The translations under genes were made by a program, and so were the position numbers. The notes under the pieces are model-generated. The model searched no databases. It saw only the letters and a list, made by a program, of their open reading frames with translations, and had not been told where the DNA came from. A stretch of DNA of 64,000 bases from Endoryza foliicola (GTDB taxonomy: Bacteria; Bacteroidota; Bacteroidia; Chitinophagales; Chitinophagaceae): assembly GCA_965226965.1 (NCBI GenBank), contig OZ245715.1, forward strand, positions 806,001-870,000, in the 5' to 3' direction. Shown piece by piece: positions 26,801-33,962 of this stretch (its first letter is position 1; each line of letters starts with the position of its first letter).

Positions 26801-28174
26801 TTTCCCTTTTAATAAGATATGTTTTATGACGCCTTGTTGTGTTCTGATTCTGAATTGAAAACTGGCTTCTGAATTGATATTTTCTTTATCATTCTTAACT
26901 TCAACCAACTCTTTAAGAACCAAGGGATGATCCTCTTCTACTATATAAGTTTTTACAAACTGAAGTACGTTAATATTTGGATTGCTGTTCTCCGACTCAC
27001 CAATGAGTTTTAAGACCTCTTTACTTAATACTAATTCTTCGCTAATTAGGTTGAGTTTCCAAGCTCCCATATTGGCATAAGTCATCGCGTAAGAAGCAGT
27101 TCGCATTGCCTCTTCTTTTTGTTGTTCTGCAATCACTCGATCATTCACATTGCTACCAATGCCTTGAATCACCATTTCGCCATTCTCATTTTTCAATGAA
27201 ACGAATTCCCATTCGGTCCATAAATATTCTTTAGAGTTTTTGAGAGGCTTTCTGATCAAAAGAGGGACTACTTTACCGGGATTTCTCCAACATTCTTCAG
27301 CTGCTTTTTGGCTAAGCACGATGTCTTTTGGTAAAAGTGTATTGTAAAATGGAGTATTGATCAATTCGTTTTCAGAATACCCAAATGCGCCTAAAAACGA
27401 AGGATTAGCGTATTGAAAGATCCCATTTTGATCAATTCTCACCACAAAGTTTGTTTGTGAATGGAGAATAGAAGCCAAGGATTGTTTTTCGCTGATCAAA
27501 TTGGATTGTGCATTTTGGAGCGCTTCCATATTTTCTTGCGTCCCCTTCAATACAGGCTCTAATACCAAGACGCTAAGAATTAAGAAAGCCAGCAATAGAA
27601 TCATTAATTTACCGGTATCGAGTTTTCTTGCGGCAATTACTTGTTTTTCTCTTTGTGTTCGCAAAGAGCTTACTGCTTCTTCAATTACCGGATTAATTGA
27701 AGCATCCAATTTTTGTAAGTCGCTGATTAATTTATTTTGTAGTTCTGTTGTCCCAAGCTTTTTGGCACCCAATAGAGGTGCTAAAGTTGATAGAAGTGAT
27801 TTGTTGAGAACTTGAACATTGGTTAACAGGCGCTTGCTATCAAGGCTGATGTCTGTAGTTCCCAAATTGCTTTCACTTAGCAATTTGGTCATGGCAACTT
27901 GATTCTTTTCAAGTTCCCCTATGTTAGATTTTAGAATGAGTTTGTATCCTTGAAAGCTGAGGGAGTCGGTTACGGGGCTGCAAGCCAAGTACGCGTTTTT
28001 GAAGATGGTTTGATGTAAAACGTGCTGATTTGCCGATAATTCAGTTAATTGAAGATTGAGGTCTCTGTCCTTGTTGGCAGGATTCGACTGATAGTAACGC
28101 AAGTACTGAATGAACATTACGGCGGCTACTAAGACCAGTGCAATTCTCAGTGATTTTTTCAGAGTAGAACTCAT
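23816..28174 (-). CDS. Multi-PAS/GAF hybrid sensor histidine kinase with two receiver domains
   Basis: A 1452-residue membrane sensor. A membrane helix at 9-26, a periplasmic helical region (27-185) and a second helix (about 188-208, LMILLLAFLILSVLVL) give the sensory input. Four PAS domains follow (about 238-350, 358-478, 485-605, 612-755), then a GAF domain (about 765-930). The kinase core has the H-box MSHELRTPMNGIIGF, N-box LVNLLGNAIKF, and G boxes DSGIGISKEKL and FGGTGLGLTISKNL. Two receiver domains close the protein; the first has IIDDN, CDQHL and KPVKL, the second has VVEDD, FMDVNMPEMDG and TKPFK, so both keep the phosphoacceptor Asp. No Hpt domain is attached and no regulator gene is adjacent, so its output is unknown. 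Confidence 0.93.
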   Translation of the reverse strand: MSSTLKKSLRIALVLVAAVMFIQYLRYYQSNPANKDRDLNLQLTELSANQHVLHQTIFKNAYLACSPVTDSLSFQGYKLILKSNIGELEKNQVAMTKLLSESNLGTTDISLDSKRLLTNVQVLNKSLLSTLAPLLGAKKLGTTELQNKLISDLQKLDASINPVIEEAVSSLRTQREKQVIAARKLDTGKLMILLLAFLILSVLVLEPVLKGTQENMEALQNAQSNLISEKQSLASILHSQTNFVVRIDQNGIFQYANPSFLGAFGYSENELINTPFYNTLLPKDIVLSQKAAEECWRNPGKVVPLLIRKPLKNSKEYLWTEWEFVSLKNENGEMVIQGIGSNVNDRVIAEQQKEEAMRTASYAMTYANMGAWKLNLISEELVLSKEVLKLIGESENSNPNINVLQFVKTYIVEEDHPLVLKELVEVKNDKENINSEASFQFRIRTQQGVIKHILLKGKVIADYNAFGIVQDISDQKLAEQALLHSEQQFRLLAEHSEDIITETTLDGRMLYISPSVSRTLGYEREEVEGKNIIDYVHSDDVFKFSSTEETNPLESAENLTIRYRIRKKDGDYIWLETIMKPVKENGTVSKLICTSRNITERKQAESEREQLLSEVKQSEELLRTVIDSTPDWIFIKDRSHRYLLVNQAFAAGANMHPKDFVGKTDIEVGFEVDIVKGNQEKGIRGFWEDDNEVIQSGKTKHIQEEPNQYHGKEQIFSTVKIPLKDADGYVWGVLGFAHNITEMKRVEAHLQQKDLLLQAVTEATHQLVSNSQLIEALTEAIQLIGNKIKVNSVKVFQINKSNTGIEEAVPVTHWMGEDDGSCSLEPIALSKLKSLLTKLKEEELFHATKNDLSADLFKCKLFHEKAESIMVVPIFVRKELWGFVDFCQWYQEREWSLSEFSILQSFATTVGAAVERIQMEEELMIAKDAAETASRAKSEFMANMSHELRTPMNGIIGFTDLVLTTELQRSQRDYLENVKKSAYGLLNIINDILDFSKIEAGKLLIDDVDFRLDELVEDAVDLLTVKSYEKNLEMICYIDPRLPSTLKGDPIRIRQILVNLLGNAIKFTQKGEIEVSVEMNSDLYEKSNRQFVDITIAVRDSGIGISKEKLNKVFESFTQADSSTTRKFGGTGLGLTISKNLAELMHGDLSVTSNLGEGSRFSLALTLEVVNANPHWVLGDSIPLKRVLIIDDNASNRKWIKKTLSFVNIGPVLAASAQEAMIYLDKVKGSIHAPQLIICDQHLSGVTGIEFIRSLQSQNSISGIPTCIMLSNMEKTLYQNEAEKAGIYNILSKPVKLYEMYSLLFAISAGTNVAESSDKETPVIEKITEAATIMVVEDDPINMMLITEVLRKMGFDIIKANDGKQAIDMLPHIDPVLIFMDVNMPEMDGYTATRHIRKMGEQYRTLPIIALTADAMQGDREKCIAAGMNDYVTKPFKIDEIEAVLKKSMLLV

Positions 28175-28352
28175 GTATTAAAAGGATAGAATATTGGTAT
28201 AACAAGTATAACAACATATCTGTATAGGCTATTGAAAACAAGGGTATGTTTTTTGAATAACTAAGTGTTTTCACCCGCTCCAGCTAAATTTATGTTTAGA
28301 AAAGCTATCTGAATAGTATTAGGTAATTAAATGAGGTAGTGATTTTAGAAGC

Positions 28353-28384
28353 AAAAAACGTCGTCCAAGTGGACGACGTTTTTT
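28353..28384 (-). terminator. Rho-independent terminator after mqnC
   Basis: A perfect 14-pair inverted repeat with arms at 28353-28366 and 28371-28384, core CGTCGTCC, loop of four, flanked by A6 and T6 so it would work on both strands. mqnC ends 20 bases away on the minus strand; nothing on the plus strand needs it. Confidence 0.88.
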
Positions 28385-28404
28385 AATATACTTGAGTCTT
28401 TTTC

Positions 28405-29532
28405 CTAATAATTAATGGTTTGCTCTTCAATTATTGAAGGCAATTCTCGCCATTCATATTGTTGGTTGCGAAGTTGGGGTTCGAACCCGCCTTCGCGGAT
28501 GGCTTCTTGGATGCTTTTATAGGTGAATCGGTGGGGGGCGCCGGCAGCACTCACCACATTTTCTTCTAGCATAATACTTCCGAAATCATTCGCTCCGGCG
28601 TGTAAACAGATTTGAGCGGTTTGTTTGCCCACTGTTAGCCAAGAGGCCTGAATATTTTTAATATTAGGAAGCATGATTCTAGAGATTGCGATCATTCTGA
28701 TGTATTCTTCAGGCGTTGTGAGGTTTTGAACGCCACGAATTCGAGCCAAAAGAGTATCTGCATCCTGGAAAGTCCATGGAATAAAGGCGAGAAATCCTTT
28801 TGCGTCAGCAGGTTTTCTGGACTGCACTTCTCGAATTTTGAGTAGGTGTTCAAAACGTTCTTCCAATGTTTCAACATGTCCGAACATCATCGTTGCAGAA
28901 GTTGTGATGTGCAACTTATGAGCTTCGTGCATAATATCAAGCCATTCTTGGGATCCACACTTTCCTTTTGAAATCAAGCGGCGAACGCGATCTACCAATA
29001 TTTCGGCACCTGCACCGGGTAAGCTGTCCATGCCGGCATCTTTCAATGCTTTCAATACTTCAGCATGGGTCGACTTTTCCAATTTGGTGATATGAGCCAC
29101 TTCGGGTGGTCCGAGGGTGTGTAATTTTATATTTGGGTATAACGATTTTAATTCGCTGAAAAGATTTGTATAGAAAGAAAGTCCGAGTTCCGGGTGATGA
29201 CCTCCCTGAAGCAAGAGTTGATCACCGCCCCAACGGATGGTTTCGTCGATTTTCTTTTTATAGGTTTCTATATCGGTAATGTATGCTTCTGCATGTCCGG
29301 GAATACGGTAGAAATTACAGAATTTACAATTGGCAATACATACGTTCGTAGTGTTCACGTTTCGGTCGATTTGCCAAGTAACTTTCCCGTGCGGAACCTG
29401 TATTTTTCTGATCTCATTTGCAACATACATCAATTCGGTAAGGGGTGCATGTTCAAACAAATATTGCCCTTCTGCTGCCGATAGGAACTCGAGGCGCAGG
29501 GCTCTTTCGTACAATTCAGATAAGTTCATCAT
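28405..29532 (-). CDS. mqnC: Cyclic dehypoxanthinyl futalosine synthase (menaquinone biosynthesis)
   Basis: The 375-residue product is a radical SAM enzyme. Cys65, Cys69 and Cys72 in TNVCIANCKFCNFYR bind the [4Fe-4S] cluster. GGDQLLLQGGHHPELGL, HTLGPPEV, LPGAGAEILVDRVR and the C-terminal SWLTVGKQTAQICLHAGAND then GSIMLEENVVSAAGA are MqnC hallmarks. It cyclises dehypoxanthine futalosine in the futalosine route to menaquinone, the quinone that Bacteroidota use with alternative complex III, encoded 19 kb downstream. The other mqn genes are not in this window. MqnE is the main look-alike, but the DRNVNTTNVC and LPGAGAE patterns favour MqnC. A terminator follows and a promoter precedes it. Confidence 0.92.
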   Translation of the reverse strand: MMNLSELYERALRLEFLSAAEGQYLFEHAPLTELMYVANEIRKIQVPHGKVTWQIDRNVNTTNVCIANCKFCNFYRIPGHAEAYITDIETYKKKIDETIRWGGDQLLLQGGHHPELGLSFYTNLFSELKSLYPNIKLHTLGPPEVAHITKLEKSTHAEVLKALKDAGMDSLPGAGAEILVDRVRRLISKGKCGSQEWLDIMHEAHKLHITTSATMMFGHVETLEERFEHLLKIREVQSRKPADAKGFLAFIPWTFQDADTLLARIRGVQNLTTPEEYIRMIAISRIMLPNIKNIQASWLTVGKQTAQICLHAGANDFGSIMLEENVVSAAGAPHRFTYKSIQEAIREGGFEPQLRNQQYEWRELPSIIEEQTINY

Positions 29533-29542
29533 AATAGAGTTA

Positions 29543-29571
29543 CAAAATTAGGCAAGAAAAAGTTGAATCAA
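29543..29571 (-). promoter_or_regulatory. Promoter for mqnC
   Basis: Minus strand: TTG (29571-29569), 18 bases, TAATTTTG (29550-29543), a full TAnnTTTG match. The ATG lies 10 bases further on, so the leader would be extremely short. Confidence 0.45.
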
Positions 29572-29714
29572 TCCGAAAATAGCCGGCTTAACAAGTCAAA
29601 CATGGGAAAACTATCCTAAATCAATAAAAATGGCGTAAATTTTTATTGAAATTCAGCCTTCGCAGAAACATTTTGCTCAATAACTGCGTATTTACTGAAG
29701 AGTTTAGACCTTTC

Positions 29715-30905
29715 ATGAAGAAGATTTTAACGATACTACTGCTTTGTTTTGCGTGCCTTATGTCTTTTGCACAGGAAGAATTCATCCCTCCTCCCGCTAA
29801 ACTCATTACCAGCTTCAAATTCAAACTATTAACCGGTGGAATTATTACCCTCAAGGGGAAGTTGAATAATTTTACCGACACGTTGAACTTTATCCTTGAT
29901 ACCGGTAGTGGCGGTATTTCACTCGATTCTACCACCACTCAGCGGCTAAGCCTCCCTACCCAATTGAGCGATCGAACCATCCGAGGAATTGCTGGAATTC
30001 GGCAAGTTCGTTTTGCGTACAACAATACCCTTCATTTGCCCGGGCTGACGGTGGATAGTATGAATTTTCATATCAATGATTATGAAGTGTTGACCTCTTC
30101 TTATGGAGAAAAAATAGACGGAATTATAGGATATGCATTTCTCAGCAGGTTTATTGTTAAAGTAGACTACGATAGCTCCAAATTGTATGTGTATACCAAG
30201 GGCACGATAAAATACCCAAGAGGAGGACACTTGTTGAAACCATTGTTAGTAAACCTCCCTATATTTTCAGCAACGGTTAGAGACGAGGATGAGGTTACCA
30301 ACCGGTTTTATTTTGATACAGGCGCCGGCATGTGTTTATTAATGTCGAGCGATTTTGTAAGTGATAGTAGTTTTATTAAATCAAAGCGTAAGTGGTATGC
30401 CACGCAAGCCGAGGGGCTCGGAGGAAAAGCGCCCATGAAAACGGGGGTGGTAAAGTCTGTGAAGATTGGTCCTTTCAAATTTAAAAATGTGCCGGCCTTT
30501 ATTTTCACCGATGAATACAATGTTACATCTTATCCCTATTTGGGAGGATTGATTGGAAATGACTTGTTGCGTCGTTTCAATTTGATCATCAATTATGATA
30601 AGCGAGATATCTATTTAATGCCCAATTCACATTATTATGAGCCGTTCGATTATTCCTATACCGGCTTGGGTATGTACATGATTGATGGTGAAATTCGAAT
30701 TATCGATGTAATGCCAGGTTCACCCGCAGAAGAGGCAGGCTTTAAAGCGGGGGATGTTGTAATGGCCGTTGAGAATAATTTCAGTAGCAATATTCAAGCA
30801 TACAAAACACTGTTGCAAACCCCCGGTGGGCGCTTGAAAATTCTTGTGATGCGTGACGAAGGGCCGATCATGCTCACTTTGAAAGTTAAGAGCATCACTA
30901 ACTAA
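29715..30905 (+). CDS. Secreted aspartyl protease with C-terminal PDZ domain
   Basis: A 396-residue product from the ATG at 29715, which begins a signal peptide (MKKILTILLLCFACLMSFAQ); a TTG 23 codons upstream would bury that signal and is rejected. Two retropepsin-like halves follow, each with the active Asp-Thr-Gly: FILDTGSGG (Asp62) and FYFDTGAGM (Asp201), so the enzyme may fold as an internal pseudodimer like pepsin. GIIGYAFL and GLIGNDLL are the matching hydrophobic-Gly motifs of the two lobes. Residues about 310-396 are a PDZ domain (RIIDVMPGSPAEEAGFKAGDVVMAV). It likely cleaves peptides in the periplasm or on the surface; the substrate is unknown. Confidence 0.88.
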   Translation: MKKILTILLLCFACLMSFAQEEFIPPPAKLITSFKFKLLTGGIITLKGKLNNFTDTLNFILDTGSGGISLDSTTTQRLSLPTQLSDRTIRGIAGIRQVRFAYNNTLHLPGLTVDSMNFHINDYEVLTSSYGEKIDGIIGYAFLSRFIVKVDYDSSKLYVYTKGTIKYPRGGHLLKPLLVNLPIFSATVRDEDEVTNRFYFDTGAGMCLLMSSDFVSDSSFIKSKRKWYATQAEGLGGKAPMKTGVVKSVKIGPFKFKNVPAFIFTDEYNVTSYPYLGGLIGNDLLRRFNLIINYDKRDIYLMPNSHYYEPFDYSYTGLGMYMIDGEIRIIDVMPGSPAEEAGFKAGDVVMAVENNFSSNIQAYKTLLQTPGGRLKILVMRDEGPIMLTLKVKSITN

Positions 30906-30956
30906 TTTGCTACCAACAAATTCCTCATTTCGCAGCATTTAGCCTACGTGAATCGT

Positions 30957-30964
30957 TACCTTTG
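30957..30964 (+). promoter_or_regulatory. Promoter -7 element for the M16 peptidase pair
   Basis: TACCTTTG fits TAnnTTTG and lies 19 bases before the start codon of the first M16 gene. The -33 position has no clear TTG. Confidence 0.4.
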
Positions 30965-30983
30965 CTTTTCGAAACAGTAGTAT

Positions 30984-32225
30984 ATGATTCAATTAGAGAA
31001 ATTTGTCCTTTCGAATGGCTTGAGAGTGGTGGTACATGAAGATCCTTCTACTCCCATGGCAGTTGTGAATGTGATGTACGATGTAGGCGCAAAAGACGAG
31101 AACCCTTCTAAAACCGGTTTTGCTCACCTTTTCGAACACTTAATGTTCGGAGGTTCCATCAATATAGAAGATTTTGAAACTCCCTTGCAAATGGCAGGGG
31201 GTGAAAACAATGCTTATACGAGTAACGATCTTACCAACTACTATGTACAACTTCCGGCCGAGAACTTGGAAACTGCTTTTTGGTTGGAGAGTGATCGAAT
31301 GTTATCACTTGCTTTTTCAGAAAAAAGCTTGGATGTACAACGCAAAGTAGTATGCGAAGAGTTCAAGGAGCATTATATCAATAAGCCTTACGGAGATGTA
31401 TGGTTTCATATGAGAGAGCTTTGCTACAAAGTGCATCCTTATCAATGGATGACGATAGGGAAAGAGTTGTCGCATATCGAAACAGCCACTTTACAAGATG
31501 TAAAAAGTTTCTTCTTCAAACATTACCGCCCCGTAAATGCAATTCTTGTTGTGGCAGGCAATGTAAAAACGGTAGAAGTAAGACGCTTGGCAGAAAAATG
31601 GTTTGGAACTATAGAGTCAGGTGAAAAATACCAACGTGCCATACCGGCAGAGCCAAAACAAACCGAAGCACGATTCAAAGAAGTGAATGCCGATGTTCCT
31701 CTTGATGCTTTCTATAAATGCTGGCACATGGATCAGCGATTGAGCAAAGGATATTTTGCTGCCGACTTGATCACTGAAATTCTCGGCGGCGGTGGTTCAA
31801 GTAGATTGTACCAAAGTTTGGTTAAGGAACAAAAGCTATTCAGCAATATTGATTGTTTTCATTTTGGTACTGTAGAACCCGGATTGGTTACTATTGAGGG
31901 TAAGTTGGTGAAAGGGGTTTCATTAGACAAAGCACACCAAGCTGTAAATGAAATTGTAGAAAAATTGGTACAAGACGGCATCTCAGAAAAAGAATTGGTG
32001 AAGGTTAAGAATAAAACCGAATCTGCTTTGGCATTCGAAGACATGAGCGTAATGGCACGTGCCAATAGTTTGGCTTTTTACGAGCTACTTGGCGATGCGG
32101 CATTGTTCAATAGCGACCGTGATCAATACTTCGCAATCACTGCTGATGATATGTTGAACTACAGCCGTCAAATCTTCGACACTAACAATTCAAACACGCT
32201 TTACTACAAAAGCACACAGAATTAA
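30984..32225 (+). CDS. M16 family zinc metallopeptidase, catalytic partner
   Basis: A 413-residue protein without a signal peptide. It carries the inverted zinc motif HLFEH (His48, Glu51, His52) in AHLFEHLMFGGS, with a distal Glu in VQRKVVCEEFKEHY. The second half has GGGGSSRLYQSLVKEQ, the peptide-binding region of M16B enzymes. Such proteins pair with an inactive homologue to form a peptide-processing chamber; the next gene, five bases downstream, encodes exactly such a partner. The lack of a signal suggests the cytosol. The substrates may be short peptides or degraded signal peptides; this is inference from the family. Confidence 0.93.
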   Translation: MIQLEKFVLSNGLRVVVHEDPSTPMAVVNVMYDVGAKDENPSKTGFAHLFEHLMFGGSINIEDFETPLQMAGGENNAYTSNDLTNYYVQLPAENLETAFWLESDRMLSLAFSEKSLDVQRKVVCEEFKEHYINKPYGDVWFHMRELCYKVHPYQWMTIGKELSHIETATLQDVKSFFFKHYRPVNAILVVAGNVKTVEVRRLAEKWFGTIESGEKYQRAIPAEPKQTEARFKEVNADVPLDAFYKCWHMDQRLSKGYFAADLITEILGGGGSSRLYQSLVKEQKLFSNIDCFHFGTVEPGLVTIEGKLVKGVSLDKAHQAVNEIVEKLVQDGISEKELVKVKNKTESALAFEDMSVMARANSLAFYELLGDAALFNSDRDQYFAITADDMLNYSRQIFDTNNSNTLYYKSTQN

Positions 32226-32230
32226 TTCAC

Positions 32231-33520
32231 ATGAGTTTAGATAGAAAAATTGCTCCTGATATTAAGGAGCCGATTGATTTCAAGATCAGCTTACCACTTA
32301 TTCAAAAAGCTACTTTAAAGAACGGAGTAGATGTGTATTATTTAGACATGGGTACTGAGGAGGCCGTACAAATAAGTTGGATGTTTTATGCGGGAAGTTG
32401 GAATGAAGAGAAGAAGTCGCAAGCAGGTGCTACCAACTTTATGTTGAAAAACGGGACATCAGAAAAATCAGCTTTTGAAATCAATGAATTCTTTGAGTAC
32501 TACGGTGCGTACTTGAATCGCACTTGCTATACCGAAACAGCTGATCTTACACTGCATACATTGAACAAGCACGTTAGTGTATTGCTGCCCGAAGTGAGTA
32601 AGTTGATCATGGATTCCGTTTTTCCGGAAGATGAATTGGCATTGTTTAAACAAAACTCGCTTCAACGATTGAAAGTAAATTTGACCAAGAGTGATTTTGT
32701 GGCTGGGCGTTTAATTGATGCCTTGGTATATGGTGAAGAGCATCCTTATGGTCGATATAACAATGCCGAAGATTATACCGCTTTAACGCGCGAAGACTTG
32801 GTGCAATTCTATGAAAAGCATTACAAGCAGGGCTATTGTGCAATATTTTTAGCCGGTAAACTACCAAAAGGAATTTTAGAAGAATTGGATTTGCATTTCG
32901 GATCATTGCCTTTCAAAAACCACAAGGGTTATAAAGCATCTCGAATTTTCAAGCCAACACCGGCTGAGCAAAAAAAGCATTGGATTGTAAACGATGAGAA
33001 AGGAGTACAAGCGGCCATTCGTATAGCAAGGCCTTTTCCTGATCGTACTAATCCCGACTTTCAACCTGCATTGTTACTCAATACATTGTTTGGAGGTTTT
33101 TTTGGATCTAGATTGATGGCGAATATCAGAGAAGAAAAGGGCTATACTTACGGCATTTATAGCTATATCCAAAATCATTTAGGAGAAACAGCTTGGATGG
33201 TGAGTACGGAAGCGGGAAGAGATGTTGCCGAAGCAACCATTGAAGAGGTGTACAAAGAAATGAAATTGTTGTGCGAAGAACCGGTGGATGATGAAGAGTT
33301 GTTAACTACAAAGAATTATATGATTGGTTCCATATTAGGCGATTTGGATGGAGCTTTTCAAATAATGGCTCGTTGGAGAAACCTGTTATTGAACAATCTA
33401 GATGAACAGTATTTCTACACCAGCTTGCAAACGATAAAAACGGCAAGTCCGGAGTACTTGATGCAATTGGCCAACAAGTATTTGAAACCGGAGGCTTTCC
33501 ATGAATTGGTTGTTATTTAG
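32231..33520 (+). CDS. M16 family peptidase-like protein, non-catalytic partner
   Basis: A 429-residue homologue of the preceding protein. Where the zinc motif should be (SQAGATNFMLKNGTSEKSA, near residue 65-85) His, Glu and His are absent, so it cannot bind the metal. It retains the C-terminal Arg/Tyr substrate-binding motif in FFGSRLMANIREEKGYTYGIYSY. By analogy with M16B heterodimers and the mitochondrial processing peptidase, it should complete the active dimer. It starts five bases after the catalytic gene, so the two are co-translated in about equal amounts. Confidence 0.92.
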   Translation: MSLDRKIAPDIKEPIDFKISLPLIQKATLKNGVDVYYLDMGTEEAVQISWMFYAGSWNEEKKSQAGATNFMLKNGTSEKSAFEINEFFEYYGAYLNRTCYTETADLTLHTLNKHVSVLLPEVSKLIMDSVFPEDELALFKQNSLQRLKVNLTKSDFVAGRLIDALVYGEEHPYGRYNNAEDYTALTREDLVQFYEKHYKQGYCAIFLAGKLPKGILEELDLHFGSLPFKNHKGYKASRIFKPTPAEQKKHWIVNDEKGVQAAIRIARPFPDRTNPDFQPALLLNTLFGGFFGSRLMANIREEKGYTYGIYSYIQNHLGETAWMVSTEAGRDVAEATIEEVYKEMKLLCEEPVDDEELLTTKNYMIGSILGDLDGAFQIMARWRNLLLNNLDEQYFYTSLQTIKTASPEYLMQLANKYLKPEAFHELVVI

Positions 33521-33566
33521 AGAATCTTAACAGCGGAAATACTACCTTTCCGGAAAGAATTAGACC

Positions 33567-33917
33567 ATGAAATTTTTGATGCGTATAGTGGTTACCTCCA
33601 TCATCGCTTTCGGGCTTTCCAAAGTTCTGAAAGGAATTCATGTGGACGACTTTTGGACTGCTATCTCTTTAGCCCTCGTTTTGGCCATTCTCAATGGAAT
33701 ATTAAAGCCAATTCTGGTAATCTTAACCCTGCCTATTACATTGGTTACTTTGGGACTTTTCCTGTTCGTTATAAATGCAGGCATGATTTTGTTGGCAGAC
33801 GAATTGTTAGAAGGTTTTCGTGTAGACGGGTTTTGGTGGGCCCTGTTTTTCAGCTTGCTTTTATCAATTGTTACTTCGATATTGTACAAAGAAAAGCAAG
33901 AGGAATCGGAAGAATAG
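33567..33917 (+). CDS. Phage holin family 4 / YvlD-like small membrane protein
   Basis: A 116-residue protein with four hydrophobic segments: about 5-23, 31-49 (AISLALVLAILNGILKPIL), 52-78 (LTLPITLVTLGLFLFVINAGMILL) and 88-107 (FWWALFFSLLLSIVTSIL), plus a charged Glu-rich tail. The ILNGILKPIL and LPITLVTLGLF signatures are those of the membrane family named after phage holins but found chromosomally in many bacteria (YvlD in Bacillus). Despite the family name there is no prophage here. It lies 46 bases after the M16 pair and 45 bases before the E1 gene; its function is not known. Confidence 0.8.
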   Translation: MKFLMRIVVTSIIAFGLSKVLKGIHVDDFWTAISLALVLAILNGILKPILVILTLPITLVTLGLFLFVINAGMILLADELLEGFRVDGFWWALFFSLLLSIVTSILYKEKQEESEE

Positions 33918-33962
33918 CCTCTTTGTTTATTTGTAGTAACTTCAATAAAATTTTGCTTGCAC

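Noticed and set aside
33567..33917. Prophage remnant, suggested by the phage-holin family name
   Set aside because: No phage structural, lysis or integrase genes surround it, and the family is widespread on chromosomes.
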